Shown here: piece by piece, positions 43,362 to 51,263 of the stretch
Numbering within the stretch: the first letter of the stretch is position 1
Layout: every line of letters starts with the position of its first letter
DNA from: Flavobacterium lindanitolerans
GTDB taxonomy: Bacteria > Bacteroidota > Bacteroidia > Flavobacteriales > Flavobacteriaceae
Length of the DNA stretch: 64,000 bases
Assembly: GCF_002846575.1 (NCBI RefSeq)
Contig: NZ_PJND01000010.1
Span: 219,406 to 283,405, forward strand
Direction: 5' to 3'
Made by a program: the position numbers and the translations under genes
Notes under the pieces: model-generated
Seen by the model: the letters and a program-made list of their open reading frames with translations, nothing else
What the model was told of the DNA's origin: nothing
Database searches by the model: none

Positions 43362-45083
43362 TTACAAACCTTTTCCCTTTACACTGCCCAGTCCTATAGA
43401 AAAACGATACCCAAACTGCAATTGAAAAAAGGAGTCTTCACTATCGCTCACATCCATAAAAGTTCTCAATCGAAGAAAAACCGATTGCTTCTTTGATTCT
43501 CCCGGGTAGTAAAAAATCTCTGCCTCGTTTCGGAACACCCATATGTTTTTGGGATTTTCCATAAAATCAATTTTATTCATATGGTTATAATAGGCAAATT
43601 CCGGAGAAAAATTAAATCCGAAATTATTGAATCTTTTGAACTCGAAGCGAACACCGGCAGCATGACCCAAAGTCTTAAAATTAAGATTCTCTTCATTCTC
43701 CCTGTCAATCGTTGCAATCTGGTAGCGAAGTGCATAATACAGATTGATATTAAACGGTGATTCCTTGATAAAAGAAAAACTAAAAACATCCAATACAGCT
43801 CCCATATCCAGATAGGACTTTTCGATAATTTCAAGCGGCCTTCCAATCATCTGGGTTCCGGGCAATGACGGATTATCAATTAGCGTTAATCCTTTATGGT
43901 CATCATCAAGTCGGGTATAATGCACATATGGAGATACTTTTTTGAAAAAATTCATAGGATGCAGACGTCCCACCTGAAAAGGAACTACAAAAAAATCGGC
44001 TTTACCTTCTATTTGCATAATGCCGTTTGGCGTATCATCAAACAATCCTAAAAAATCCGTATAAGTTCGTAATTCCATTACGTTCTGCAAATTAGTATCC
44101 TGATTTAACAGATACAGTCTGCGCTTTTCTTCATTGACTTCCTTTTCCAGCCCGGTGGGAAAAGTATATTCAACATCGTCAGGCACAAAATTATTGCCTG
44201 GGTTAGGCAAATAGGTGAGCACATCAGAAATTCGGATGTAACTATTCTTTACCTCATCTTTCCCATTTAGGGAATCCCCCATCAACAGGGTACTTCGATG
44301 TGACAAAAAGTTTCGTTTGGCCTCCCTTGGATAATTGAGCATTGAAATTGGTACCCTGTTTTCAAAATAATATTCTTTTGTCTGTTCGGAATTGGTTACC
44401 GTTACCCGAATATCATAAATATTACCATCTCTGATAGAAAACTTTACTTGCTTAAAACAGACAAATTGATTGGCAACGGCATCATAGCTTACATCATAGA
44501 GCTGTATCTTTTGCTTATGACCAGGTATCTCAAAATTACCCAGACAGGTTTCGCTTTTGACAGACAAAATTTCTTTGAAAACAGTCTCTGCTTCCCTGTT
44601 TTTAAAAATACTTTCATCTGCAATTTTTTTATCGCCATACATTATATATACTGCCTTTTCAGTCTCAACAGTATCTTTTGAAGAGGTCTCATTTTCTTCG
44701 GCTGATTTTGATTCATCTACCTGCTCCCCATCAAGCGGTTTGTAATTAGCTGGTGGCGGAAAATACTGATTGAGTTTCTTTTCGGATACTTTTCTAAGAT
44801 GGTAGGCTTTTACAGTCTCGTATTGTTTATACAAACCATCCAGTTCTTTTTTGATTCCGCGTTCTTTTTTTGCCTGTACCTCTATATCGGCCAGTGGTTT
44901 CCCCGCACTATTCATATCCCGAAGTTTTTTGCTTTCAAGTTCGAGAAGTCCTTTCGTATAAGAGAAGTCCTGATAAAGGGCGGTCAGTTCTTTTTTTGCT
45001 GCTTTTTCTTCGGGAGTTTCTTTGTTCTGTGCATAACTGCAACAACACACCAGAACAATTATTAGGTTAGTTATTGTTTTCAT
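43362..45083 (-). CDS. Secreted coiled-coil/outer-membrane barrel-like protein, unknown
   Basis: The 573-residue protein has a signal peptide (MKTITNLIIVLVCCCSYAQ), a charged coiled-coil region (about 20-105), an acidic low-complexity linker (about 120-145), a middle beta domain (about 150-330) and a C-terminal part of about 12 amphipathic strands ending in FFQLQFGYRFSIGLGS, which resembles an outer-membrane beta-barrel. No family recognised. It is monocistronic, downstream of nothing on its strand, and divergent from the sensor locus at 45.4 kb across 314 bases that contain repeated operators. Confidence 0.8.
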   Translation of the reverse strand: MKTITNLIIVLVCCCSYAQNKETPEEKAAKKELTALYQDFSYTKGLLELESKKLRDMNSAGKPLADIEVQAKKERGIKKELDGLYKQYETVKAYHLRKVSEKKLNQYFPPPANYKPLDGEQVDESKSAEENETSSKDTVETEKAVYIMYGDKKIADESIFKNREAETVFKEILSVKSETCLGNFEIPGHKQKIQLYDVSYDAVANQFVCFKQVKFSIRDGNIYDIRVTVTNSEQTKEYYFENRVPISMLNYPREAKRNFLSHRSTLLMGDSLNGKDEVKNSYIRISDVLTYLPNPGNNFVPDDVEYTFPTGLEKEVNEEKRRLYLLNQDTNLQNVMELRTYTDFLGLFDDTPNGIMQIEGKADFFVVPFQVGRLHPMNFFKKVSPYVHYTRLDDDHKGLTLIDNPSLPGTQMIGRPLEIIEKSYLDMGAVLDVFSFSFIKESPFNINLYYALRYQIATIDRENEENLNFKTLGHAAGVRFEFKRFNNFGFNFSPEFAYYNHMNKIDFMENPKNIWVFRNEAEIFYYPGESKKQSVFLRLRTFMDVSDSEDSFFQLQFGYRFSIGLGSVKGKGL

Positions 45084-45185
45084 TTTTACTGTTTTTAAGT
45101 TAAGTTGTAGAATGCAGACATCCAGTCATTTTTGCATTATTACTAATTGTTTTTCAAAACTATACCACCCAAAAACAGCGAACAA

Positions 45186-45199
45186 TAGGGAAAACCCTA
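45186..45199. promoter_or_regulatory. TAGGG-AAAA-CCCTA palindrome, site 1
   Basis: Perfect 5-4-5 inverted repeat. It is the most distal of three related sites upstream of the Cys-rich-protein gene, centred about 172 bases before its predicted transcription start. It could also serve the divergent barrel gene. Confidence 0.5.
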
Positions 45200-45294
45200 G
45201 ACAAAACGAGATTTTACCCTAACCTTCTGAAAACAGGGATACTAGAGTAATTTATTAAGAAAAAAGCGATATTTTAGCCAGGCTTGTTGAAGTA

Positions 45295-45308
45295 TAGGGA
45301 AATACCTA
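45295..45308. promoter_or_regulatory. TAGGG-AAAT-ACCTA palindrome, site 2
   Basis: Same 5-4-5 layout as sites 1 and 3 with one arm mismatch. It starts exactly 21 bases before site 3, two helical turns, and is centred near -62 of the predicted promoter. Confidence 0.5.
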
Positions 45309-45313
45309 AAAAA

Positions 45314-45331
45314 AATAGGGAAAACCCTATT
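45314..45331. promoter_or_regulatory. AATAGGG-AAAA-CCCTATT palindrome, site 3
   Basis: Perfect 7-4-7 inverted repeat centred near -41 relative to a start predicted from the near-consensus -7 sequence AAACTTTG at 45353-45360. That is a classical position for an activator contacting RNA polymerase. Confidence 0.55.
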
Positions 45332-45397
45332 GGGTTGGAAGTATAGAAAAGTAAACTTTGTAGCAAACTTAATTATTAACCCTCAAATTATTAACTC

Positions 45398-46000
45398 ATG
45401 AAAACTAACAAAGAAATTGAAGTACCTGCAATTCACCCCGCAGATTGCCCACCCCTATCCACAAATTGTTCAGATGACCCACTAATGAGGTATCTTAAAA
45501 CTTTGTCTTATAGCGGACGTGCAGAATGGCTTAAGAAATATGGAGATGCAATATGCAAATATGATTTATACGGTTGTATTGAAAACTCGCATGCTATCTG
45601 TTCTACAAAATTTGAGGATATGGCAAGAGAACATGGTGATAATAGAACAACAGGCATTGTTTTTTACTCATTATCCTGGAAAGATTTGGAAGATTTTATT
45701 AAAAACCAAAACCTTCATTGTTACTCCGGTTATATCGCTTTTGATCTTGAAGGAGGCATTGCTAAACCAAGAAGAGCCGATTATACACAAGATGAATCCG
45801 TTTATTCAGTTCCTTTATTTGAAGGAATAAAAAAAGTGCATGGAAATATTAATACAATTTATTTCACTAGAGCAATAGTACCATTTAAAGAAAAGCAAGG
45901 AATTGTAATTCGAGAAGGTGTTATTTTTAAAGTGGAGGATGCATTCGGAAAGCATTTTTATTATGACATAAGTGACGATCCTGCAAAAAAGGATAAATAA
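45398..46000 (+). CDS. Cys-containing cytosolic protein of unknown function
   Basis: The 200-residue protein has no signal peptide or membrane segment. It has six Cys residues, four of them in C-x6-C or C-x6/7-C spacings in the first 75 residues (DCPPLSTNC, AICKYDLYGCIENSHAIC), a pattern that could bind metal or form disulfides. No domain recognised. It begins a rightward gene set with a multi-pass membrane protein (44-base gap), a kinase and a response regulator, and its promoter region has three palindromic sites, so it may be the main output or a partner of that signalling system. Confidence 0.75.
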   Translation: MKTNKEIEVPAIHPADCPPLSTNCSDDPLMRYLKTLSYSGRAEWLKKYGDAICKYDLYGCIENSHAICSTKFEDMAREHGDNRTTGIVFYSLSWKDLEDFIKNQNLHCYSGYIAFDLEGGIAKPRRADYTQDESVYSVPLFEGIKKVHGNINTIYFTRAIVPFKEKQGIVIREGVIFKVEDAFGKHFYYDISDDPAKKDK

Positions 46001-46043
46001 AAGATCAATAGTATTTATTAAACTAACTTAATATTAAGATTCC

Positions 46044-46691
46044 ATGAGCTTTTTTGAATTACTAACACCCATAAGAATTTATATTCTTTTCACTTTCATT
46101 ATGTTAGTCATAAGCTACAATAAAGACAAAAAGGCTCATAGAATCTTATTCATCATATTACTTTTAAGCGTAATAAATGAATCAATGTCTGCTATACTTA
46201 AATATAACAACATTCCGATTCGCCTCAATGCTTCCATTTTTATTGTCATCAATAACATCCTGTGGTTTTTTATCTTATATAATGTATCCTCTATAAAAAA
46301 ATCTTTGCTTTTAATAGTGATATTATTTTTTCTAAGCTTCACTGTATATAATCTTTTCCTTTTAAACGGAATCAAGGAATTCAACTCCTATTCTTTTGTG
46401 ATAGGCGCTTTTTTGTATTTAATCCTTTTCATTTATAATTGCTCTTCAGAATTAAAAAAAGAAAATTTAAATTATTTTTTATCCAATAATTTCATATTGA
46501 TGTTATCGCCGGTATTGTTCTTTATAGGATTTAGTCTTTTATTTGGATTTAACAATAAGAACATCCATAAAATAATGATTTTAAATCGTTTTAAACTCTA
46601 TGATTTCATTAGTTATTTTGTAAACATAACTTATTATTCGCTACTTAATGTTTACATTTATCGTGAAAAAAAGTTAAAACATGTTGAATAA
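46044..46691 (+). CDS. Multi-pass (about seven-helix) membrane protein, likely sensor input partner
   Basis: The 215-residue protein has about seven hydrophobic helices (IRIYILFTFIMLVISY, ILFIILLLSVINE, FIVINNILWFFILY, SLLLIVILFFLSFTVY, FVIGAFLYLILFIY, FILMLSPVLFFIGFSLLFG, ISYFVNITYYSLLNVYIY) and little else. Its stop codon lies 11 bases inside the kinase gene, so the two are translationally coupled. Flavobacteria often encode such a membrane module next to a NarL-type kinase; sensing through the membrane is inferred. Base composition is A/T-richer than its neighbours. Confidence 0.8.
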   Translation: MSFFELLTPIRIYILFTFIMLVISYNKDKKAHRILFIILLLSVINESMSAILKYNNIPIRLNASIFIVINNILWFFILYNVSSIKKSLLLIVILFFLSFTVYNLFLLNGIKEFNSYSFVIGAFLYLILFIYNCSSELKKENLNYFLSNNFILMLSPVLFFIGFSLLFGFNNKNIHKIMILNRFKLYDFISYFVNITYYSLLNVYIYREKKLKHVE

Positions 46692-47457
46692 TGTAGCCTT
46701 CGGAATTATCATCGGGTTGCTTTTTGTCAGCCTGCTAATCCTTTTTTGTGTGGTATTGGTAAAACTATACATCCGCAAAATCAAAAACTACACCGAGGTC
46801 ATCTACCAAAAAGACATTGATTTTCAGAAAACAGTAAACCAAACGATTCTTGAAACGCAGGAACAGGTATTGCAGAACATTTCCCAGGACCTCCATGATG
46901 ATGCCGGACAACAGCTTACCTATATCAATTTCCAGATAGAAAATCTCAAACTCGATTCGCCGGAACTGAACCAGACCTTACAGCCCTTATCAGAATCCGT
47001 TGGCAATCTGTCCCAATCCATCCGAAATATCAGCCATTCACTCAACAGCCAGATGCTCCTGCAACAAGACCTTATAAAGGCTATAGAATCTGAAATTATA
47101 CGCCTGCAAAAAGGCTCCATTCCTATCCATTTCGACCTCAAGGGAGAAAGCAAAAGGATATTTTCAACAAATGAAAAAATTGTCATCTACCGGATTTTTC
47201 AGGAAATCATGAACAACTGCTTCAAACATTCCAAAGCCAGCCTTATTGAAATAAGATTAAAGGCAAATCCTGACTTTGAAATGGTAATTTCCGACAACGG
47301 AAAAGGATTTGACTATGAAAAAATCAAAAACAGTACCGCCACGATAGGACTACAGAACATAATCGGTCGGGCGGCTATTATTGATTATTCTGTAACTATC
47401 TGGTCCGAAAATGGAAAAGGAACAAAAATCACGCTTACCGAAAACAAACTTACCTAA
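46681..47457 (+). CDS. Short NarL-type sensor histidine kinase
   Basis: The 258-residue kinase has one N-terminal membrane helix (GIIIGLLFVSLLILFCVVLV), a coiled coil, HisKA_3 with His72 (QDLHDDAGQQLTYINFQIE) and a HATPase domain (NNCFKHSKAS, ISDNGKGFDYEK, GLQNIIGRAAIIDY). It has no own sensor domain, so the overlapping upstream membrane protein is the probable input. The response regulator starts two bases after its stop. Length is short for the family but all catalytic motifs are present. Confidence 0.93.
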   Translation: MLNNVAFGIIIGLLFVSLLILFCVVLVKLYIRKIKNYTEVIYQKDIDFQKTVNQTILETQEQVLQNISQDLHDDAGQQLTYINFQIENLKLDSPELNQTLQPLSESVGNLSQSIRNISHSLNSQMLLQQDLIKAIESEIIRLQKGSIPIHFDLKGESKRIFSTNEKIVIYRIFQEIMNNCFKHSKASLIEIRLKANPDFEMVISDNGKGFDYEKIKNSTATIGLQNIIGRAAIIDYSVTIWSENGKGTKITLTENKLT

Positions 47458-47459
47458 AC

Positions 47460-48119
47460 ATGGAAAAAATTACGATAGGCATTATTGACGACCATAAAAT
47501 TGTGAGACAGGGATTGAAAGAGCTTCTGCAAAAAATCAGCAATTTTGCCGTAACTGCAGAATTTGACAACGGGACCGATTTTCTGGCATCGCTGCCTTTG
47601 GAAAATAAGCCAGACCTGTTTATTTTAGATTATTCCATGCCGGGAATGAACGGTATTGAAGTATTAAAAGCACTGGAAGAAATAGACGACGAATATAAAA
47701 TATTGCTATTGACCCAGCATTTTGACGAGCAGATTATCGATGCGGCCTACCATCATGGAGCAAGAGGATTTCTTCATAAAAACTGCACCGCTCATGACCT
47801 GAAGTTTGCCATTGACAATATCGTAAAAATAGGCTACAACAACGTTTCCGAAATACTGAAACGCATGAGAAACTATGAAACAGCACCCGACAAGGATGCT
47901 AAAAGTCAAATTGTATTGTCTGAAAGAGAACGGGAATTTCTGAAACTGGTTTGTGATGAAAGAGAATTGACCTATGACCAGATGGCTGATAGCATGGGAT
48001 TGTCTGTAAAATCTATTGAATCCTACCGTACGGCACTTTTTGAAAGGTTTGGTATCAAATCAAAAGTAGGGCTGGTTTTATTTTCCTATAAATACCAGAT
48101 AACACCGCCTTTTATTTAA
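47460..48119 (+). CDS. NarL/LuxR-family response regulator
   Basis: The 219-residue protein has a receiver domain with Asp10/Asp11 and phosphoacceptor Asp57 (LFILDYSMPGMNG), the TQHF switch region, LHKN in place of the usual KP motif, and a LuxR-type HTH (SEREREFLKLVCDERELTY, QMADSMGLSVKSIESYRTAL). It is the partner of the kinase two bases upstream. The three TAGGG-N4-CCCTA palindromes upstream of this gene set are candidate binding sites (inference). Confidence 0.94.
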   Translation: MEKITIGIIDDHKIVRQGLKELLQKISNFAVTAEFDNGTDFLASLPLENKPDLFILDYSMPGMNGIEVLKALEEIDDEYKILLLTQHFDEQIIDAAYHHGARGFLHKNCTAHDLKFAIDNIVKIGYNNVSEILKRMRNYETAPDKDAKSQIVLSEREREFLKLVCDERELTYDQMADSMGLSVKSIESYRTALFERFGIKSKVGLVLFSYKYQITPPFI

Positions 48120-48158
48120 AACAATTATCTGACATCTCCCTATCCATTGATGCGTTTT

Positions 48159-48210
48159 ATCTTTGCGGCTCTGCGCCTTTGCGTGAAAATAGTCATTCAC
48201 AAAGACACAG
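48159..48210. repeat. Dispersed CTTTGCG-type hairpin repeat, copy 2
   Basis: CTTTGCG and CCTTTGCGTGAA units are followed by an inverted TTCACAAAG at 48196-48204. It is similar in order and spacing to the copy at 24844-24892 and, like it, lies in a gap behind a gene. Confidence 0.55.
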
Positions 48211-48280
48211 AACTCCAAAGATTATAAAAAACCGTAACCAGACATAAACCAATATCGTCCAAAAGAGCAAACCCTCACCC

Positions 48281-49357
48281 ATGAAGAAATTGCTTGCAAC
48301 CGCCCTGTTACTTCTTTTTATTTCCGCAATCGTCCAAGCACAAGACTTTACGCGCAAAACCGACAACATGATTTCGAACGTCTTTAAAGACAAAAACGGT
48401 CCTGGTGGTGTCTTTTTAGTCGCTAAAAATGGAAAAACTATTTACCATAAGGCTGTAGGTAAAGCCAACCTTGAACTGGATGTTGACATGACTGCAGACC
48501 AGATTTTTCAAATAGGTTCCATAACAAAACAATTCACCGCTGTAGGCATCCTGATGCTTGAAGAACAGGGAAAAATAAATACAGGCAGTAGTATCTCAAA
48601 ATACATCCCCGATTATCCTTCGGGTGATAATATCAAGATTTACCATCTGCTAACCCACACTTCAGGGATTAAAGATTTCACCAAAATGAAATCTATTCAG
48701 CAAATTGCCCAAAAAGACCTCTCCCCTAAAGAACTGATTGACTTTTTTAAGAATGAACCTGTTGAGTTTCTCCCGGGCACAAAATTCGAATATAACAATT
48801 CAGGCTATGCCATCTTAGGCTACATCATTGAATTGGTTACCGGAGAAACTTACAGGGACTTTATCAGAAAAAATATTTTCGAAAAAATTGGAATGGTCAA
48901 TTCCCGATATGCAGATGACAGTGCGATTATCAAAAAAAGAGCTTATGGCTATCAGAAAAAAGGGGAAGCCTATGTAAATAAAGGGCGGATTAGTTTCGCC
49001 ATTCCCTATTCTTCCGGTTCGCTCATGTCCACATCAGAAGATATGTTGAAATGGCAAAATGCCCTAAACCATAATCTGTTGCTGAATGAAAAGACTTCTG
49101 AAAAAGCCTTTACTAAAAAAACGCTGGATAATGGCGAAACAATTGGTTACGGTTTTGGATGGCATTTGTCCCGGTTAAACGGAATTGCAACACGGGAACA
49201 CGGCGGCAGTGTTTTCGGTTTTAAATCTATGGGCGTTTATATCCCGGATGAAGACATCTATGTCATCGGATTCAGCAATTGCGACTGCAATTCTCCTACA
49301 CAATTAGTGCGGGATATTGCTTCGGAAGCATGGAAAACATTTAAATCTAAACCATGA
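48281..49357 (+). CDS. Secreted serine hydrolase of the beta-lactamase/class C (PBP-like) family
   Basis: The 358-residue protein has a signal peptide (MKKLLATALLLLFISAIVQAQ) and the beta-lactamase fold motifs Ser80-x-x-Lys83 (GSITKQFTAVG), Tyr-x-Asn (YNNSGYAILGY) near residue 171 and HGGSVFGF as the KTG equivalent. Such proteins include D-aminopeptidases, esterases and peptidoglycan-related enzymes; true beta-lactamase activity is not implied. It follows the response regulator after 161 bases, separated by a hairpin repeat, so it is probably a separate transcript. Confidence 0.92.
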   Translation: MKKLLATALLLLFISAIVQAQDFTRKTDNMISNVFKDKNGPGGVFLVAKNGKTIYHKAVGKANLELDVDMTADQIFQIGSITKQFTAVGILMLEEQGKINTGSSISKYIPDYPSGDNIKIYHLLTHTSGIKDFTKMKSIQQIAQKDLSPKELIDFFKNEPVEFLPGTKFEYNNSGYAILGYIIELVTGETYRDFIRKNIFEKIGMVNSRYADDSAIIKKRAYGYQKKGEAYVNKGRISFAIPYSSGSLMSTSEDMLKWQNALNHNLLLNEKTSEKAFTKKTLDNGETIGYGFGWHLSRLNGIATREHGGSVFGFKSMGVYIPDEDIYVIGFSNCDCNSPTQLVRDIASEAWKTFKSKP

Positions 49358-49381
49358 TATTCCATCATTCTAAAGAATGCT

Positions 49382-49389
49382 TATCTTTG
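49382..49389 (+). promoter_or_regulatory. -7 promoter element of purK-purE
   Basis: TATCTTTG matches TAnnTTTG. The transcript would start near 49393, downstream of an in-frame ATG at 49377 and upstream of the ATG at 49410, which decides the purK start. Confidence 0.65.
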
Positions 49390-49409
49390 CAGCAAACAAC
49401 AACACAACA

Positions 49410-50567
49410 ATGAATTACTTCTCATCCGATTTTAAGCTCGGAATACTAGGCGGAGGACAGCTTGGCAAAATGCTTTTGGCCGATACCCGAAAATTTGACA
49501 TACAGACTTATGTACTGGACCCAAGCGAGGAAGCCCCAAGCCGAATAGGCTGCAACAAATTCTTTCAGGGCAATCTTATGGGTTTTGATACGGTTTATGA
49601 ATTTGGCAAAAAAGCCGATGTCCTGACTTTTGAAATAGAACTGGTTAATTTGGAAGCCCTCGAAAAACTGGAATCAGAAGGTACAAAAGTATATCCATCG
49701 CCAAAAACACTCAGAAACATTCAAAATAAAGGAAGGCAAAAAGATTTTTATAAAACCCATAATATTCCAACGGCTCCTTTTCAAAGATTCCAAACACTGG
49801 AACAATTAAAAACAAGTCTTGAAAAGAATAATACTACCCTGCCTTTTGTTTGGAAGAGTGCTGAATTTGGCTACGACGGAAATGGTGTTAAAATTGTACG
49901 CACGGCAACTGACCTCGCAAACCTGCCGGATGTAGAATGCATTGCCGAAGAAATGATTCCTTTCAAAAATGAACTGGCTGTAATTGTCGTTCGAAATCCA
50001 AAAGGCGAAATCAAGACTTATCCGGTGGTTGAAATGGAATTCCATCCCGAAGCCAATCAGGTAGAATATGTTATCTGTCCGGCACGTATTGACGACAAAG
50101 TAGCTGCAAAAGCAAGAGAAGTCGCTTTGAAAGTTTCGGAAGCTTTTGAACATGTAGGATTACTGGCTGTTGAAATGTTCCAGACAGAAAATGACGATAT
50201 TCTGGTTAATGAAGTAGCGCCAAGACCTCATAATTCAGGTCATTACAGCATTGAAGCCAGCTATACTTCCCAATTTGAAAACCATTTAAGAGCCATACTC
50301 GACCTGCCTTTAGGCAATACCGAAAGCAAAGTAGCCGGAATTATGGTCAACCTTGTTGGAGAAGAAGGCCACTCAGGTCAGGTAGTTTATAAAAACATAG
50401 AACAGATTTTGGCCATTGACGGTGTAACGCCACATATTTACGGAAAACGCGAAACAAGACCTTTTAGAAAAATGGGTCATGTTACTATCGTAAATGAAGA
50501 CATCACCAAAGCCAGAACAACAGCAGAAGAAGTAAAAAAACTAATACGGGTAATCAGCAATTCGTAA
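49410..50567 (+). CDS. purK: N5-carboxyaminoimidazole ribonucleotide synthase
   Basis: The enzyme (385 residues from ATG 49410) makes N5-CAIR from AIR, bicarbonate and ATP in purine synthesis. It is an ATP-grasp protein: N-terminal Rossmann part (LGILGGGQLGKMLL), central ATP-grasp domain (FVWKSAEFGYDGNGVKIV, IAEEMIPFKNELAVIV) and the metal-binding NEVAPRPHNSGHYSIEAS motif. The frame opens at 49377, but that ATG precedes the predicted transcription start, and the later ATG (MNYFSSDFKLG) fits family length. purE follows after 31 bases. Confidence 0.97.
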   Translation: MNYFSSDFKLGILGGGQLGKMLLADTRKFDIQTYVLDPSEEAPSRIGCNKFFQGNLMGFDTVYEFGKKADVLTFEIELVNLEALEKLESEGTKVYPSPKTLRNIQNKGRQKDFYKTHNIPTAPFQRFQTLEQLKTSLEKNNTTLPFVWKSAEFGYDGNGVKIVRTATDLANLPDVECIAEEMIPFKNELAVIVVRNPKGEIKTYPVVEMEFHPEANQVEYVICPARIDDKVAAKAREVALKVSEAFEHVGLLAVEMFQTENDDILVNEVAPRPHNSGHYSIEASYTSQFENHLRAILDLPLGNTESKVAGIMVNLVGEEGHSGQVVYKNIEQILAIDGVTPHIYGKRETRPFRKMGHVTIVNEDITKARTTAEEVKKLIRVISNS

Positions 50568-50598
50568 TCAACTATTTACTCAATTATAACTTATATCC

Positions 50599-51081
50599 AT
50601 GAAGATTGCAATCATAATGGGCTCTATTTCTGACATGCCGGTCATGCAGGAAGCCATCGACATACTGAAAGAATTTGGAATTGAAACCGAAGTAGATATT
50701 GTTTCGGCACACCGCACACCGGAAAAATTATTCGACTTTAGTAAAAATGCACATACACGTGGTATCGCTGCTATTATTGCAGGAGCCGGAGGTGCTGCTC
50801 ACCTTCCGGGAATGGTAGCCTCAATGTCGCCGCTTCCCGTAATTGGCGTTCCGGTAAAATCAAGCAATTCTATCGATGGTTGGGACAGCGTGCTTTCCAT
50901 TCTTCAAATGCCTGGCGGTGTTCCAGTTGCAACAGTTGCCTTAAATGGTGCTAAAAATGCAGGAATTCTGGCAGCACAAATTATCGGAAGCAGCAACAAG
51001 GCCGTTTTAGATAAAATTATTGCTTATAAAGAAGGCTTGAAACAGGCTGTGCTTAAAGCATCCGAAAACCTGAAAAAATAA
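50599..51081 (+). CDS. purE: N5-CAIR mutase
   Basis: The 160-residue class I PurE converts N5-CAIR to CAIR. It has the signature IIMGSISDMPVMQEA, SAHRTPEKLFDF with the catalytic His and GAGGAAHLPGMVAS. It is encoded with purK, whose product it uses, and the pair ends at a clear terminator, forming a two-gene operon. Confidence 0.97.
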   Translation: MKIAIIMGSISDMPVMQEAIDILKEFGIETEVDIVSAHRTPEKLFDFSKNAHTRGIAAIIAGAGGAAHLPGMVASMSPLPVIGVPVKSSNSIDGWDSVLSILQMPGGVPVATVALNGAKNAGILAAQIIGSSNKAVLDKIIAYKEGLKQAVLKASENLKK

Positions 51082-51100
51082 CTTCAGATAAAACAGTAGA

Positions 51101-51129
51101 AACCAAGCCCGATAAGCTTGGTTTTTTTA
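51101..51129 (+). terminator. Terminator of the purK-purE operon
   Basis: Stem AACCAAGC / GCTTGGTT with a seven-base loop followed by TTTTTATTT, 19 bases after the purE stop. Confidence 0.88.
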
Positions 51130-51181
51130 TTTTAAACCTCAACGTTTTCATAACGCCATAGGTAATTCCTTTCCAATTTTA

Positions 51182-51189
51182 TACTTTTG
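51182..51189 (+). promoter_or_regulatory. -7 promoter element of the M3 peptidase gene
   Basis: TACTTTTG matches TAnnTTTG; the predicted start near 51193 gives a leader of about 70 bases that contains a GGGAAT/ATTCCC hairpin (51202-51216) followed by a T-rich stretch. Confidence 0.55.
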
Positions 51190-51263
51190 AAAACAGCATG
51201 TGGGAATGCGATTCCCGTGCCACAGCTTATTTTTTATTTACAGATATTTAAAAAGACCCTGAT

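Noticed and set aside
48281..49357. Antibiotic-resistance beta-lactamase
   Set aside because: The SxxK/YxN family is broad and the sequence has no feature specific to AmpC; a general serine hydrolase is the safer call.
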